Part shown: piece after piece, positions 45,806 to 54,414 of the stretch | How positions within the stretch are numbered: position 1 is the stretch's first letter | Layout of the letters: the number at the start of each line of letters is the position of its first letter | NCBI GenBank assembly: GCA_947503775.1 | Contig: CANNFE010000002.1 | Location: 1 to 64,000 of the forward strand | Direction of reading: 5' to 3' | Length of the DNA: 64,000 bases | Source: an uncultured Paracoccaceae bacterium | GTDB lineage: Bacteria > Pseudomonadota > Alphaproteobacteria > Rhodobacterales > Rhodobacteraceae | Notes under the pieces: generated by a model | What the model was told of the DNA's origin: nothing | What the model saw: only the letters and a program-made list of their open reading frames with translations | Database searches by the model: none | Position numbers and translations under genes: made by a program

Positions 45806-46438
45806 ATGACCGATCCCGCGCGCAGACCGATCAAGACAAGAGATGCCGGATGGGTCCGGCGGATTGCGCGGCGGCTGTCGGCGTCGGACGTGACGCCGAA
45901 CCAGATCTCGAAGGCGAGTATCGGGTTCGCCGCTGTGGCCGGTGTGGCCTTTGCTTTGGCAGGATGGTTCGGGGCCGGGTGGCCTCTGCTGGTGGCGGCG
46001 GTCGGGATCCAGATGCGGCTGCTGTGCAACCTTTTCGACGGGTTGGTCGCGGTCGAGGGTGGCAAGGCAGAGCCGGACGGGCCGCTCTGGAACGAGATGC
46101 CGGACCGGATCGCGGATCTGCTGATCCTTGTCGGCGCGGGCGTGGCGGCTGGCGTCTTCTGGCTGGGCTGGGCGGCTGCGGCGGGGGCTTTGCTGACAGC
46201 GTATATCCGGGCGATGGGGGTTGCTTTGAGCGCGCCGGAGAATTTCGGCGGGCCGATGGCCAAGCCGCAGCGGATGGCGGTGATGACGGGCGCGGCTGTG
46301 CTGGGCTTTGGAGAGTGGCTCTGGACCGGGAGCGGTTACGTGCTGCTGGCGGGGCTGGGGATCGTGGCGCTGGGGTCGGGTGCGACGTTCTGGCTGAGGA
46401 CGGCGCGGTTGCTGCGGCATTTGCGAGACACCGGTTAG
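45806..46438 (+). CDS. CDP-alcohol phosphatidyltransferase family protein with variant motif
   Basis: The 210-aa protein begins MTDPARRPIKTRD and has four or more predicted spans. The family motif DxxDGxxAR...GxxxDxxxD is present only in altered form: NLFDGLVAVEGG...GPLWNEMPDRIAD. The first and third Asp are Asn and the Arg is Val. It probably still binds a CDP-linked lipid, but activity or substrate may differ from PgsA/PssA. It completes a PlsC-CdsA-transferase operon. Confidence 0.75.
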   Translation: MTDPARRPIKTRDAGWVRRIARRLSASDVTPNQISKASIGFAAVAGVAFALAGWFGAGWPLLVAAVGIQMRLLCNLFDGLVAVEGGKAEPDGPLWNEMPDRIADLLILVGAGVAAGVFWLGWAAAAGALLTAYIRAMGVALSAPENFGGPMAKPQRMAVMTGAAVLGFGEWLWTGSGYVLLAGLGIVALGSGATFWLRTARLLRHLRDTG

Positions 46439-46478
46439 ATCAAACGGGCGCGCCACGGAATTGCCAATCTGTCGAACC

Positions 46479-46506
46479 GTGACAGCCTTAGTCGAGCGGA
46501 TATAAG
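46479..46506 (+). promoter_or_regulatory. Candidate speD promoter
   Basis: GTGACA (46479-46484), 16 bases, then TATAAG (46501-46506). It lies 29 bases before the speD start in the spacer after the lipid operon. The match to the sigma-70 consensus is fair. Confidence 0.4.
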
Positions 46507-46534
46507 GGGCGCATTGGGACAAGAGACTTGAGAT

Positions 46535-46936
46535 ATGACGACCATTCCTGCGCCATCCGATTTTCCCGCTCCGCCTGTTCCGCTGGGGCGGCATTTGATC
46601 GTCGAGTTTCATGACGCCGCCAATCTGGAGGACCCCATCGCCATCGGCGCGGGTCTGGAGGAGGCCGCGCGTGAGGCGGGCGCGGTGATCCTTCAGACCA
46701 AGCTGCATAATTTCGGCGAAGGGATGGGGGTGACCGGCGTCGTGCTGCTGGCCGAGAGCCATATCAGCATCCACACCTGGCCCGAACATAACTATGCCGC
46801 CATCGATGTGTTCATGTGCGGCGATGCGCGTCCGGATCTGAGCGTCGAGCATCTCAAGACGGTGTTCCGGCCCGGACGGGCGGAGGTGATGGAGATTGCC
46901 CGGGGGGCCGCGATCTCTGCCGTGTCGCCTGCCTGA
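46535..46936 (+). CDS. speD: S-adenosylmethionine decarboxylase proenzyme (prokaryotic class)
   Basis: The 133-aa proenzyme has the self-cleavage motif ESHISIHTWPE, in which the serine after His-Ile becomes the pyruvoyl cofactor. GRHLIVEFHDAANL at the N-terminus is typical. It makes decarboxylated SAM, the aminopropyl donor for spermidine. The partner aminopropyltransferase is encoded 2 kb downstream. Confidence 0.93.
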   Translation: MTTIPAPSDFPAPPVPLGRHLIVEFHDAANLEDPIAIGAGLEEAAREAGAVILQTKLHNFGEGMGVTGVVLLAESHISIHTWPEHNYAAIDVFMCGDARPDLSVEHLKTVFRPGRAEVMEIARGAAISAVSPA

Positions 46937-46939
46937 CGG

Positions 46940-48244
46940 GTGCCTGCCCGCGCGGAGGTTCAGCTATCCGACTATCTGATTACAGGTGTGCTGCTGGTGA
47001 CCGCCTGCGCGCTGTTCTCGGGCCTTGGGCCGGGGAAATTTCCGGTGCCGGACGAGGGTCCGGCGCGGCTGGGCTGGGCCTTGGCGAATATTCTGCGGCA
47101 CGGCGATGCCGGGCATCTGTTCGGCAATGTGGCGCTGGTCGGGATCGCCGGGTATCTGATCGAGCCGGTGATCTCTCGCGGGCGATTTGTCGCGCTGGTG
47201 GCGCTGTCGGGCGTCGTCGGCACCACGCTAGAGATGGCGCTGGTCGATGCGCGGTTTCTGGGGCTGTCGGGGGTCGCCTACGGCATGGTGGCCTTTGCCG
47301 CGCTGGGACCGGCGCGGGCGCGGATTGGGCTGGTGGGGACGCTTGTTCTGATCGTCTTTGCGGTGGCGGAGACCGCTTATCTTTGGCCTGATGTCGCGCT
47401 TTACGCGCATTTGGGCGGTGCAGTGACAGGAGGAAGTCTGGCCATGCTTGGCGGATTATTCGGACCCAAGACCCCGCAATTGCGGCCTATGGAATTCAAG
47501 CACCTGAAGCGGGTGATCGAGATCATCAACGAGACCGATGAGGACGACGCCGAAGAGGCCGAGGAGGACCTACTGGAGAGCAAGTTCGAGGACATGTTCG
47601 TTCTGGTGAAGGGCAATCAGGTGCTGGGTGTCACCGGGGCGAGCCTGGCGGAGGATTCGGACGATATCATGTGGCTCTCGTGGACCTACCTAGCCGAAGA
47701 CGCGCAGGGGGACGGGCTGGGGCGGCAGATGATCGAGGATCTGCTGCACATGCTGAACGACCGGCAAGTGCGCAAGATCTTCATCGCGACAAGCGATTAC
47801 CGCGAGGGCGGCAAGCGGATCTACAACGATGCGCACAAGCTTTATAAGAAGCTGGGTGCTCAGGTGGAGCTGGAAGTTCCTGCCTATCATTCGCCTTTCG
47901 AGGGCAAGATCGTCTACGGCTTCGACAACCCGAATGTGACGCCCGATCCCGTGACGCTTGGCAAGGCGACCGGGCTGCGGTTCACCGGCACGACGCGGGC
48001 GCCCGAATCCGAAGGCGGGGCAGCGCTGCTCTGGACCGAGAACGGCCTGGATGTGAGCGGTCTGGACGACGTGCTGAACGAGGCGAGAGCCAAGAAGGCG
48101 CGGGCGGTCTTTACGTCGCTTCCGGCGGATCTGTCTGCGAGGGCCGAGGAGGCTCTGACGGCGGCGGATCTGAAGAAGATCGGAACGCTCAAGGACTATT
48201 ACGCGGTCGGGGTCGATCAGGTGTGGTGGGCCCGTCACATGTAG
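46940..48244 (+). CDS. Rhomboid intramembrane protease fused to a GNAT acetyltransferase
   Basis: A GTG start 3 bases after speD opens a 434-aa frame. Residues ~1-175 form a six-helix rhomboid with HLFGN, catalytic serine LGLSGVAYGM and catalytic histidine YAHLGGAVTGG. Residues ~185-330 are a GNAT domain (EDAQGDGLGRQMIEDLL; YNDAHKLYKKLGA); ~100 further residues are unassigned. An internal ATG at 47444 has AGGAGGA at good distance before it, so the acetyltransferase may also be made alone. The link to speD and speE suggests a role in polyamine handling or membrane quality control, which is inference. Confidence 0.78.
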   Translation: MPARAEVQLSDYLITGVLLVTACALFSGLGPGKFPVPDEGPARLGWALANILRHGDAGHLFGNVALVGIAGYLIEPVISRGRFVALVALSGVVGTTLEMALVDARFLGLSGVAYGMVAFAALGPARARIGLVGTLVLIVFAVAETAYLWPDVALYAHLGGAVTGGSLAMLGGLFGPKTPQLRPMEFKHLKRVIEIINETDEDDAEEAEEDLLESKFEDMFVLVKGNQVLGVTGASLAEDSDDIMWLSWTYLAEDAQGDGLGRQMIEDLLHMLNDRQVRKIFIATSDYREGGKRIYNDAHKLYKKLGAQVELEVPAYHSPFEGKIVYGFDNPNVTPDPVTLGKATGLRFTGTTRAPESEGGAALLWTENGLDVSGLDDVLNEARAKKARAVFTSLPADLSARAEEALTAADLKKIGTLKDYYAVGVDQVWWARHM

Positions 48245-48332
48245 GGCACGTAACTGCCTCAATGTAGTTGCATTGCCTTCGTAGCCAAGGCACGACGAGA
48301 CCACTGATACGGTAAATTTTTGGGACGGACCT

Positions 48333-48929
48333 ATGGGTAACCTTAAGACGCTTATTTTCCTCGGTGTAGCTGGCTACATCGGATATACATTTTTGATGGA
48401 CGGCACCGGGACACAGTCCGCGGATCTGGGCCAAGTGCTGGATCGCACCGAATATGCCATCAACGAATACCAGACCGCCCTGGCCGACAATGGCATCGAA
48501 GAGGTCAGCCAGGACAATATCGACGAGTTCACCGGTCTCATGACGATCATGATGAACATCGAGCCGCGGTTCTACGACGAGACACTGGGTGTCGATCTGA
48601 TGCAGGATGCCACGTTCCTCGGCTATGCCGACACGAACGCCAATGGCGTGCAGGATTCGGGTGAAGACAAAGTCTTTACCGTCGAGATCGACGAAGAGAA
48701 CCAGCGCCTGATCGCAACGGATGTGGCCGGTAACTCCTCGGGTCTGCGTTTTTCGGCGACCGGGTTCCTGGCCGGTGCGCTGATCGGCAACCTGATCAAC
48801 CGTCAGCGGGCCGCAGGCGTCAGCAAGGCGTCGTTCAACAACCGCAACGTCACACCGCGGTCGAGCTATCGTCCCCCGTCGAGTGCGCGTACCCGCGCCC
48901 GGTCCGGCGGTGTCGGCGTCGGCAAGTAA
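48333..48929 (+). CDS. Hypothetical anchored protein with an EF-hand-like loop
   Basis: The 198-aa protein has one N-terminal hydrophobic segment (TLIFLGVAGYIGYTFLM), an acidic middle with DTNANGVQDSGED resembling a calcium-binding or thrombospondin-3-like loop, a small glycine-rich segment (GFLAGALIGNLI) and a basic, Arg/Ser/Pro-rich tail. I do not recognise the family. It lies between the rhomboid-GNAT gene and speE on the same strand. A hairpin TGCCTT...AAGGCA (48274-48292) sits upstream. Confidence 0.7.
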   Translation: MGNLKTLIFLGVAGYIGYTFLMDGTGTQSADLGQVLDRTEYAINEYQTALADNGIEEVSQDNIDEFTGLMTIMMNIEPRFYDETLGVDLMQDATFLGYADTNANGVQDSGEDKVFTVEIDEENQRLIATDVAGNSSGLRFSATGFLAGALIGNLINRQRAAGVSKASFNNRNVTPRSSYRPPSSARTRARSGGVGVGK

Positions 48930-48955
48930 GCCCGACCAACCGACGTTTCAGTCAG

Positions 48956-48987
48956 CCCCGGAGCGCCCGCGCGCTTCGGGGATTTTT
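48956..48987 (+). terminator. Rho-independent terminator or attenuator immediately before speE
   Basis: CCCCGGAGCGC-CCGC-GCGCTTCGGGG is an 11-bp stem (one G-T pair) followed at once by ATTTTT. It is the best intrinsic terminator in the window. It ends 12 bases before the speE ATG (and directly abuts an in-frame GTG), so any transcript that reaches speE must read through it. The only SD-like run (GGGG) lies in the stem. Confidence 0.8.
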
Positions 48988-48999
48988 GTGAGCTTCCCC

Positions 49000-50544
49000 A
49001 TGCAAACCTCCGTTACCACCGACACCTACAAAGACCTTCCGGCGGCCAAGGCGACGATTCTGCTGCTGTCGATCATGGTCGTGGCCTCCTGCGGGATTGT
49101 CTACGAGCTGATTATCGGGACCGTGTCGAGCTATCTGCTGGGCAATTCGGTCTACCAGTTCTCGCTGACCATCGGCTTTTTCATGTTCGCGATGGGCATC
49201 GGATCGCATCTGTCGCGCTACGTCGAAAGCCGCCTGATCGAGGCGTTCATCTATGTGGAGCTGGTGCTCGCCCTGATCGGCGGCCTGTGTTCGATCGCGC
49301 TGTTTTTGATGTTTCCCTTTGCGCCCTGGATGTATCAGGTCGCGAAGTTCGGGTTCATTCTGTCGATTGGCGTTCTGGTCGGGCTCGAGATCCCGATCCT
49401 GACGCGGATCCTGGCCGAGCGGGGCGGAACGCGGACCTCGATCGCCAATGTCATGTCGCTGGATTATATCGGGGCGCTGGTCGGATCGGTGGCCTTTCCG
49501 CTGCTGCTGCTGCCGTCGCTGGGGCTGATCACGGCGTCTTTCGCCATCGGGCTGATCAACATCTCGGTCGCGGCGCTGAATGTGATCTGGCTGAAGGACT
49601 ACATCCGCAATCTTCGGATGGCGCAGATCGCGGTGGGCACGATCTTTGTCTTGCTTCTGGTGCTGACGGCCACGGCGACGCGGATCACGGCCTATGCGCA
49701 GCAGCATCTGTATTTCGATCAGATCGTCTGGCAGCAGCAGACGCCCTATCAGTCGCTGGTCGTGACCAATAGCTGGCCCCGGTCGGACTTTCGGCTTTTC
49801 ATCGACGGGCATCTGCAGTTTTCGGAGTTCGACGAGCATCGTTATCACGAGGCGCTGGTGCATCCGGTGATGGGCTGGACCGGTGAGGCAAGGAACGTGC
49901 TGGTACTGGGCGGCGGCGACGGTCTAGCGGTGCGCGAGATCCTCAAGCATCCGGGCGTGGAGCGGATCGATCTGGTCGATATCGACCCCGCGATGACCGA
50001 TCTGGGCGCGACCTTTCCGCATCTGGTGCGGATGAACGGCGGTAGTCTTGCCTCGGAGAAGGTGGAGATTTTCAACGCGGATGCCTTCGTTTTCATCAAG
50101 GAGACGGACCAGATCTATGACAAGGTCATCATCGATTTCCCCGACCCGCATAACGAGGCGATTGCGAAGCTCTATTCGGTCGAGTTCTACGCGATGCTGT
50201 CGCGCAAGATGAGCGACGGCGCGACGCTGGTGTCGCAAAGCAGCTCTCCGTTCTTTGCGACGAACACCTATTGGACGATCGCGGCGACGATGGAGGAGAT
50301 CTTTCCGGCGACGACGTCCTACACGCTGGATATCCCGTCCTTCGGGGTTTGGGGCTTTCATATGGCGCATAAGGCGCCGGGCGGGATGATGACGGGCGTG
50401 CCGGAGGATCTGCGGTTCCTCTCGGACGAGGTGTTCCAGGCGATGCTGACCTTTCCGCGGGATATCGCGCGACCCGAGGAGCTGGAGCCGAATTCGATCT
50501 TCGAGCCGTCGCTTTACGAGGTTTATCTGAAGGATCTGGGATAA
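49000..50544 (+). CDS. speE: Membrane-anchored polyamine aminopropyltransferase (spermidine synthase family)
   Basis: The 514-aa protein has about seven N-terminal membrane spans (residues ~15-225) and a C-terminal aminopropyltransferase domain (SAM-type site VLVLGGGDGLAVREIL, VDIDPAMTDL, catalytic KVIIDFPDPHNEA). Such membrane fusions of SpeE are known. It would make spermidine from putrescine and decarboxylated SAM. Start ATG 49000 gives the natural N-terminus; GTG 48988 is possible. Confidence 0.87.
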   Translation: MQTSVTTDTYKDLPAAKATILLLSIMVVASCGIVYELIIGTVSSYLLGNSVYQFSLTIGFFMFAMGIGSHLSRYVESRLIEAFIYVELVLALIGGLCSIALFLMFPFAPWMYQVAKFGFILSIGVLVGLEIPILTRILAERGGTRTSIANVMSLDYIGALVGSVAFPLLLLPSLGLITASFAIGLINISVAALNVIWLKDYIRNLRMAQIAVGTIFVLLLVLTATATRITAYAQQHLYFDQIVWQQQTPYQSLVVTNSWPRSDFRLFIDGHLQFSEFDEHRYHEALVHPVMGWTGEARNVLVLGGGDGLAVREILKHPGVERIDLVDIDPAMTDLGATFPHLVRMNGGSLASEKVEIFNADAFVFIKETDQIYDKVIIDFPDPHNEAIAKLYSVEFYAMLSRKMSDGATLVSQSSSPFFATNTYWTIAATMEEIFPATTSYTLDIPSFGVWGFHMAHKAPGGMMTGVPEDLRFLSDEVFQAMLTFPRDIARPEELEPNSIFEPSLYEVYLKDLG

Positions 50545-50652
50545 GCGGCCTTTACGGCGGTTTAATGCGATGCGGCTAGTCTGCCGGTCTGTGGCGCTGT
50601 TGTTCCCTGCCGCATTCGGGGATACATCGCGCGAGATCCCGGTGGAGAGTTC

Positions 50653-51264
50653 ATGACCAATCATGTGTATAAGCGCGATCTGCCCGAGGGGCTGGATCTG
50701 GGGGCCGTGGTGGCCATCGATTGCGAGACGATGGGGCTGAACCCGCATCGCGACAGGCTGTGCGTGGTGCAGCTGTCGGGCGGGGATGGCGATGCACATC
50801 TGGTGCAGGTCGAGCAGGGGCAAACCGAGGCGACGAACCTGGCGGCGCTGCTGGCAAATCCCGATGTGCTGAAGCTGTTTCATTTCGGGCGGTTCGACAT
50901 CGCGGCGATGCTGAATGCGTTCGGCGTGCTGACGACGCCGGTTTACTGCACGAAGATCGCTTCGAAGCTGATCCGGACCTATACGGATCGGCATGGGCTG
51001 AAATATCTTCTGTCGGAGCTTTTAGGCGTCGATATCTCGAAGCAGCAGCAAAGCTCTGACTGGGGGGCGGCGACGCTGAGCGAGGCGCAGGTCGCCTATG
51101 CAGCATCCGATGTGCTTTATCTGCATGATCTGAAGACCGAGCTGGACAAGAGGCTCGAGCGGGAAGGCCGGATGGAGATGGCGCAGCGGTGTTTCGAGTT
51201 TCTGCCGGTTCGGGCACGGCTCGATCTGGAGGGCTGGCCCGACATCGATATCTTCGCGCATTAG
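50653..51264 (+). CDS. Ribonuclease D-like 3'-5' exonuclease
   Basis: The 203-aa DEDD exonuclease has Exo I VAIDCETMGL, Exo II HFGRFDIAAM and Exo III YAASDVLYLHDL. It lacks the HRDC domains of E. coli RNase D (~375 aa), as is usual for the short alphaproteobacterial form. It likely trims structured RNAs. The stop overlaps the lptC GTG start by one base. Confidence 0.9.
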   Translation: MTNHVYKRDLPEGLDLGAVVAIDCETMGLNPHRDRLCVVQLSGGDGDAHLVQVEQGQTEATNLAALLANPDVLKLFHFGRFDIAAMLNAFGVLTTPVYCTKIASKLIRTYTDRHGLKYLLSELLGVDISKQQQSSDWGAATLSEAQVAYAASDVLYLHDLKTELDKRLEREGRMEMAQRCFEFLPVRARLDLEGWPDIDIFAH

Positions 51265-51881
51265 TGGCCCGTCAGCGCGACAATCCCTATTCACGGTTCG
51301 TCAACTGGGCGAAGGTCGTTCTGCCACTGGCCGCATTGGCGCTTTTGTCGACGCTGTTCTTGATCGCGCGGGGTCCCGATACGAGCGCGGAAATCCCCTA
51401 TGCCGATCTTGATGTCGAGGATCTGGCACGCGATCCCCGGATCTCGGACGCCTATTATTCGGGGCTGGCTGCGGATGGCACGCGGATCGCGATCTCTGCT
51501 GGCACGGCCCGGCCGGAAGGGGATGGCTTCGAGGTTCAGGGCCTGAGTGCGCGGCTGGAGCGGGATCTTGGGCTGGTTCTGGATCTGGAGGCGGAGACCG
51601 GGCAGCTTGACCGAGACAGCGAGACGGCGCGGCTGGCAGGACCGGTCCGGATCGTGACGTCAGACGGCTACCGGATGGTCACGTCGGCCCTGACCGCGGA
51701 TCTGGCGACCGGAGCGGTTCTGTCGGACAGCAACATAGAGGCCGAAGCCCCGTTCGGCACGATCACGGCGGGGCAGCTGGAGATTGAAGCCGCGCCGCCG
51801 GTGGGATCGGGCCGGATCGTCTTCAAAGATGGCGTGAAGCTGATATACCAGCCTCCGACACCTGAGGAGTCCCGCCCGTGA
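51264..51881 (+). CDS. lptC: LPS export protein LptC
   Basis: From the GTG start the 205-aa protein has one membrane anchor (VVLPLAALALLSTLFLIA) and a periplasmic beta-jellyroll (TSDGYRMVTSALTADLATG). It links the LptBFG ATPase complex to LptA. GTG overlaps the RNase D stop, and the gene overlaps lptA by four bases. Confidence 0.87.
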   Translation: MARQRDNPYSRFVNWAKVVLPLAALALLSTLFLIARGPDTSAEIPYADLDVEDLARDPRISDAYYSGLAADGTRIAISAGTARPEGDGFEVQGLSARLERDLGLVLDLEAETGQLDRDSETARLAGPVRIVTSDGYRMVTSALTADLATGAVLSDSNIEAEAPFGTITAGQLEIEAAPPVGSGRIVFKDGVKLIYQPPTPEESRP

Positions 51882-52357
51882 TACGCCTTGTCCTTTCCGC
51901 TATTCTGTCGGTCCTTGCGGCTGCGGCCTTGGCCCAAGGCACCAATATCGCGCTTGGCGGGATCGATGCGGATCCGGAGGCTCCGGTCGAGATCAGCGCG
52001 GAGAACCTGGCGGTCGATCAGGAGAGCGGGGCGGCGGTCTTTAGCGGGAATGTGGTGATCGGTCAGGGCGAATTGCGGATTTCGGCCGGTCAGGTGGAGG
52101 TCGTCTATGGAGAGACAGGAAGCGATATCGATCGGCTGACGGCGACGGGCGGGGTAACCTTCGTGACGCCCGAGACGGCAGCCGAAGCGCAGCGCGCGGA
52201 TTACAATCTGGCGGATCAGCAGCTTGTCCTGACGGGGGGCGTTCTGCTGACGCAAGGCCAGAGCGCCATCGCCGCAGAGCGGATGACCGTCGATCTGGAA
52301 AACGGCAATGCCGTCATGGAAGGGCGGGTGCGGACCGTCCTGCAACAGGATCCGTGA
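51878..52357 (+). CDS. lptA: LPS transport periplasmic protein LptA
   Basis: The 159-aa protein has a signal peptide (LSAILSVLAAAALAQG) and the OstA-type repeat (ENLAVDQESGAAVFSGNVVI; AERMTVDLENGNAVMEG). It carries LPS across the periplasm. The start is GTG (51878) within the lptC end. Confidence 0.9.
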   Translation: MIRLVLSAILSVLAAAALAQGTNIALGGIDADPEAPVEISAENLAVDQESGAAVFSGNVVIGQGELRISAGQVEVVYGETGSDIDRLTATGGVTFVTPETAAEAQRADYNLADQQLVLTGGVLLTQGQSAIAAERMTVDLENGNAVMEGRVRTVLQQDP

Positions 52358-53115
52358 TGGCGCGCCCGGATCTGACCGTTGCGGGCAGCGCGCCCGGTCT
52401 TGAGGTCACGAACCTGCGCAAGAGCTATCGCCGCCGTCCGGTGATCCGCGATGTCAGCCTGACGCTGAACCGCGGGGAGGTCGTAGCTTTGCTGGGGCCG
52501 AATGGGTCGGGCAAGACGACATGTTTCTATTCGATTGCCGGTCTGGTGACGCCCGAAGGTGGGACGGTCAGCATTGATGGGACGAACGCGACGAACCTGC
52601 CGATGTATCGGCGGGCCAAGCTGGGGATCGGCTATCTGCCGCAGGAGATGTCGATCTTTCGCGGGATGACGGTGGAGGACAATATCCTCGCCATTCTCGA
52701 GATCGCGGTGCCGGACCGTAAGTCGCGGCAGGTTCGGCTTGAGACGCTGTTGTCGGAATTTTCCATCGAGCATCTGCGGCGGGCCCCTGCCCTTGCCCTG
52801 TCCGGCGGAGAACGGCGGCGGGCGGAGATTGCGCGCTGTCTCGCGGCGGGGCCGAAATATCTACTTCTGGATGAACCCTTTGCCGGGGTGGATCCGATTG
52901 CGGTGGGCGAGATCCGGACGCTGGTGTCCGACCTGAAAGAGCGCGGGATCGGGGTGCTGATCACCGATCACAACGTGCGCGAGACGCTCGAGATTGTGGA
53001 CCGCGCCTATATCCTGCACGATGGCACAGTGCTGATGAGCGGGACCACCGATGAGGTCGTGCAGGACGAGAATGTGCGGCGGGTCTATCTGGGGCAGAGC
53101 TTTCGGATCAGCTAG
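52357..53115 (+). CDS. lptB: LPS export ABC transporter ATP-binding protein LptB
   Basis: The ~252-aa ATPase has Walker A GPNGSGKTT, signature LSGGERRRAEIARCL, Walker B LLLDEPFAGVDP and switch LITDHNVRETL, all typical of LptB. ATG 52357 overlaps the lptA stop; a GTG just before is also in frame. It powers LPS extraction. Confidence 0.95.
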   Translation: MARPDLTVAGSAPGLEVTNLRKSYRRRPVIRDVSLTLNRGEVVALLGPNGSGKTTCFYSIAGLVTPEGGTVSIDGTNATNLPMYRRAKLGIGYLPQEMSIFRGMTVEDNILAILEIAVPDRKSRQVRLETLLSEFSIEHLRRAPALALSGGERRRAEIARCLAAGPKYLLLDEPFAGVDPIAVGEIRTLVSDLKERGIGVLITDHNVRETLEIVDRAYILHDGTVLMSGTTDEVVQDENVRRVYLGQSFRIS

Positions 53116-53333
53116 GCTGAGGGTCTGGCGCCGGGCGGGATGACATTGACAGCGCCCCCCGATTCAGCGCCAAATACACGGGATGGATGCAGAACCGACC
53201 AGTGTCTTGAGATCTGCCGACCTTTGGCGCGGTCTCGTCCCGGTCTTGCCTCAGTTCCCCTAAACAGTGCGCGGACCGGCCGACGGGGCCGGGTGCCGAT
53301 GGGAATCGCACATTCGGTAGAGAAGGAGACCCG

Positions 53334-53912
53334 ATGCAGTATCAGATCAGCGGAAAACAGATCGATATCGGTGAAGCGCTTCAGACGCATGTCCAGACAG
53401 AGCTGGATGATATCGTCGCCAAATATGCGGGCCGGCCGACCGTTGCGTCCGTCACCTTTTCCAAGAGCGGGCACGAGCATGTCTGCGAGACGACGGTGCA
53501 TCTGTCGACGGGGCTGACCTGTCAGGCCAAGGGCCAAGCGACTGAAATCTATGCAGCTTTCGATGCCTGTGCTGAAAAAATGGAGAAACAGCTGCGCCGG
53601 TACAAGCGCAGGTTGAAAGATCACCACAGGGAGCGTCCGCAGCCTGTTGAACTTTCCGATGCAGGGTCATATATCCTCGCCACACCGGATGACTTGAATG
53701 GTTCAGAACCGGAAAACCTCAACTCCATGATCGTTGCCGAGATGGAGACGAAGATACCGTCTTTGTCTGTGGGCGAAGCGGTTATGCAGATGGAGCTGGC
53801 GGATCGCCCGCTTTTGGTTTTCCGCAATGAGCGCCATAGCGGAGTAAACGTCGTGTACCGCCGTGAGGACGGCAATATCGGGTGGGTGGACCCCCGCAAC
53901 ACGAGTAGCTAG
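53334..53912 (+). CDS. hpf: Ribosome hibernation-promoting factor, long form
   Basis: The 192-aa protein has the N-terminal RaiA/HPF fold (QYQISGKQIDIGEALQTHV) and the C-terminal dimerisation domain (LLVFRNERHSGVNVVYRRED) of long HPF, which makes 100S ribosomes in stationary phase. An AGAAGGAG site lies just before ATG. The 218-bp spacer after lptB suggests its own promoter. rpoN, often in this position in other proteobacteria, is absent. Confidence 0.93.
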   Translation: MQYQISGKQIDIGEALQTHVQTELDDIVAKYAGRPTVASVTFSKSGHEHVCETTVHLSTGLTCQAKGQATEIYAAFDACAEKMEKQLRRYKRRLKDHHRERPQPVELSDAGSYILATPDDLNGSEPENLNSMIVAEMETKIPSLSVGEAVMQMELADRPLLVFRNERHSGVNVVYRREDGNIGWVDPRNTSS

Positions 53913-53949
53913 CCCGCGATACAAGCGGACAGATCGATCAGGAGCCGTC

Positions 53950-54414
53950 ATGCGTCTATCGGAGATTCTTGCGCCCCAGGGCGTCCGATACATCACTCAG
54001 GTGACCAGCAAGAAACGGCTGTTCCATGATCTTGGCGCGCTGGCCGAGGATGCGCTTGGGATCCGCGCGAATGTGGGCATCGAAGCGTTGATGGAGCGTG
54101 AGGCGCTGGGGCCGACAGGTGTCGGCCATGGCGTCGCCCTGCCCCATGCGCGGCTTGACTGTATCGACCGGGTTTGCGGGCTGTTCGTGCGGCTGGAAAA
54201 GGCGATCGATTTCGATGCGGTCGACCGGCAGCCGGTGGATCTGCTTTTTGCGCTCTTCGCGCCATCCGATACCGGAGTGGAGCATCTCAAGGCGCTGGCG
54301 CTGGTGTCGAGAACGATGCGCGATCCCGGCGTCTGCTCGAAGCTGCGGGCCAATACCGACACGTCGTCGCTGCATGCGATCCTGACCGAAGGTCCGGCCA
54401 GCCAGGCGGCCTAG
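53950..54414 (+). CDS. ptsN: Nitrogen PTS regulatory protein EIIA-Ntr
   Basis: The 154-aa EIIA has the phosphorylated histidine in GHGVALPHARL. It follows hpf by 37 bases behind CAGGAG. It relays PTS phosphate to control nitrogen, potassium and envelope functions. Its stop codon shares the palindrome CTAG with the stop of the convergent sulfotransferase gene. Confidence 0.93.
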   Translation: MRLSEILAPQGVRYITQVTSKKRLFHDLGALAEDALGIRANVGIEALMEREALGPTGVGHGVALPHARLDCIDRVCGLFVRLEKAIDFDAVDRQPVDLLFALFAPSDTGVEHLKALALVSRTMRDPGVCSKLRANTDTSSLHAILTEGPASQAA

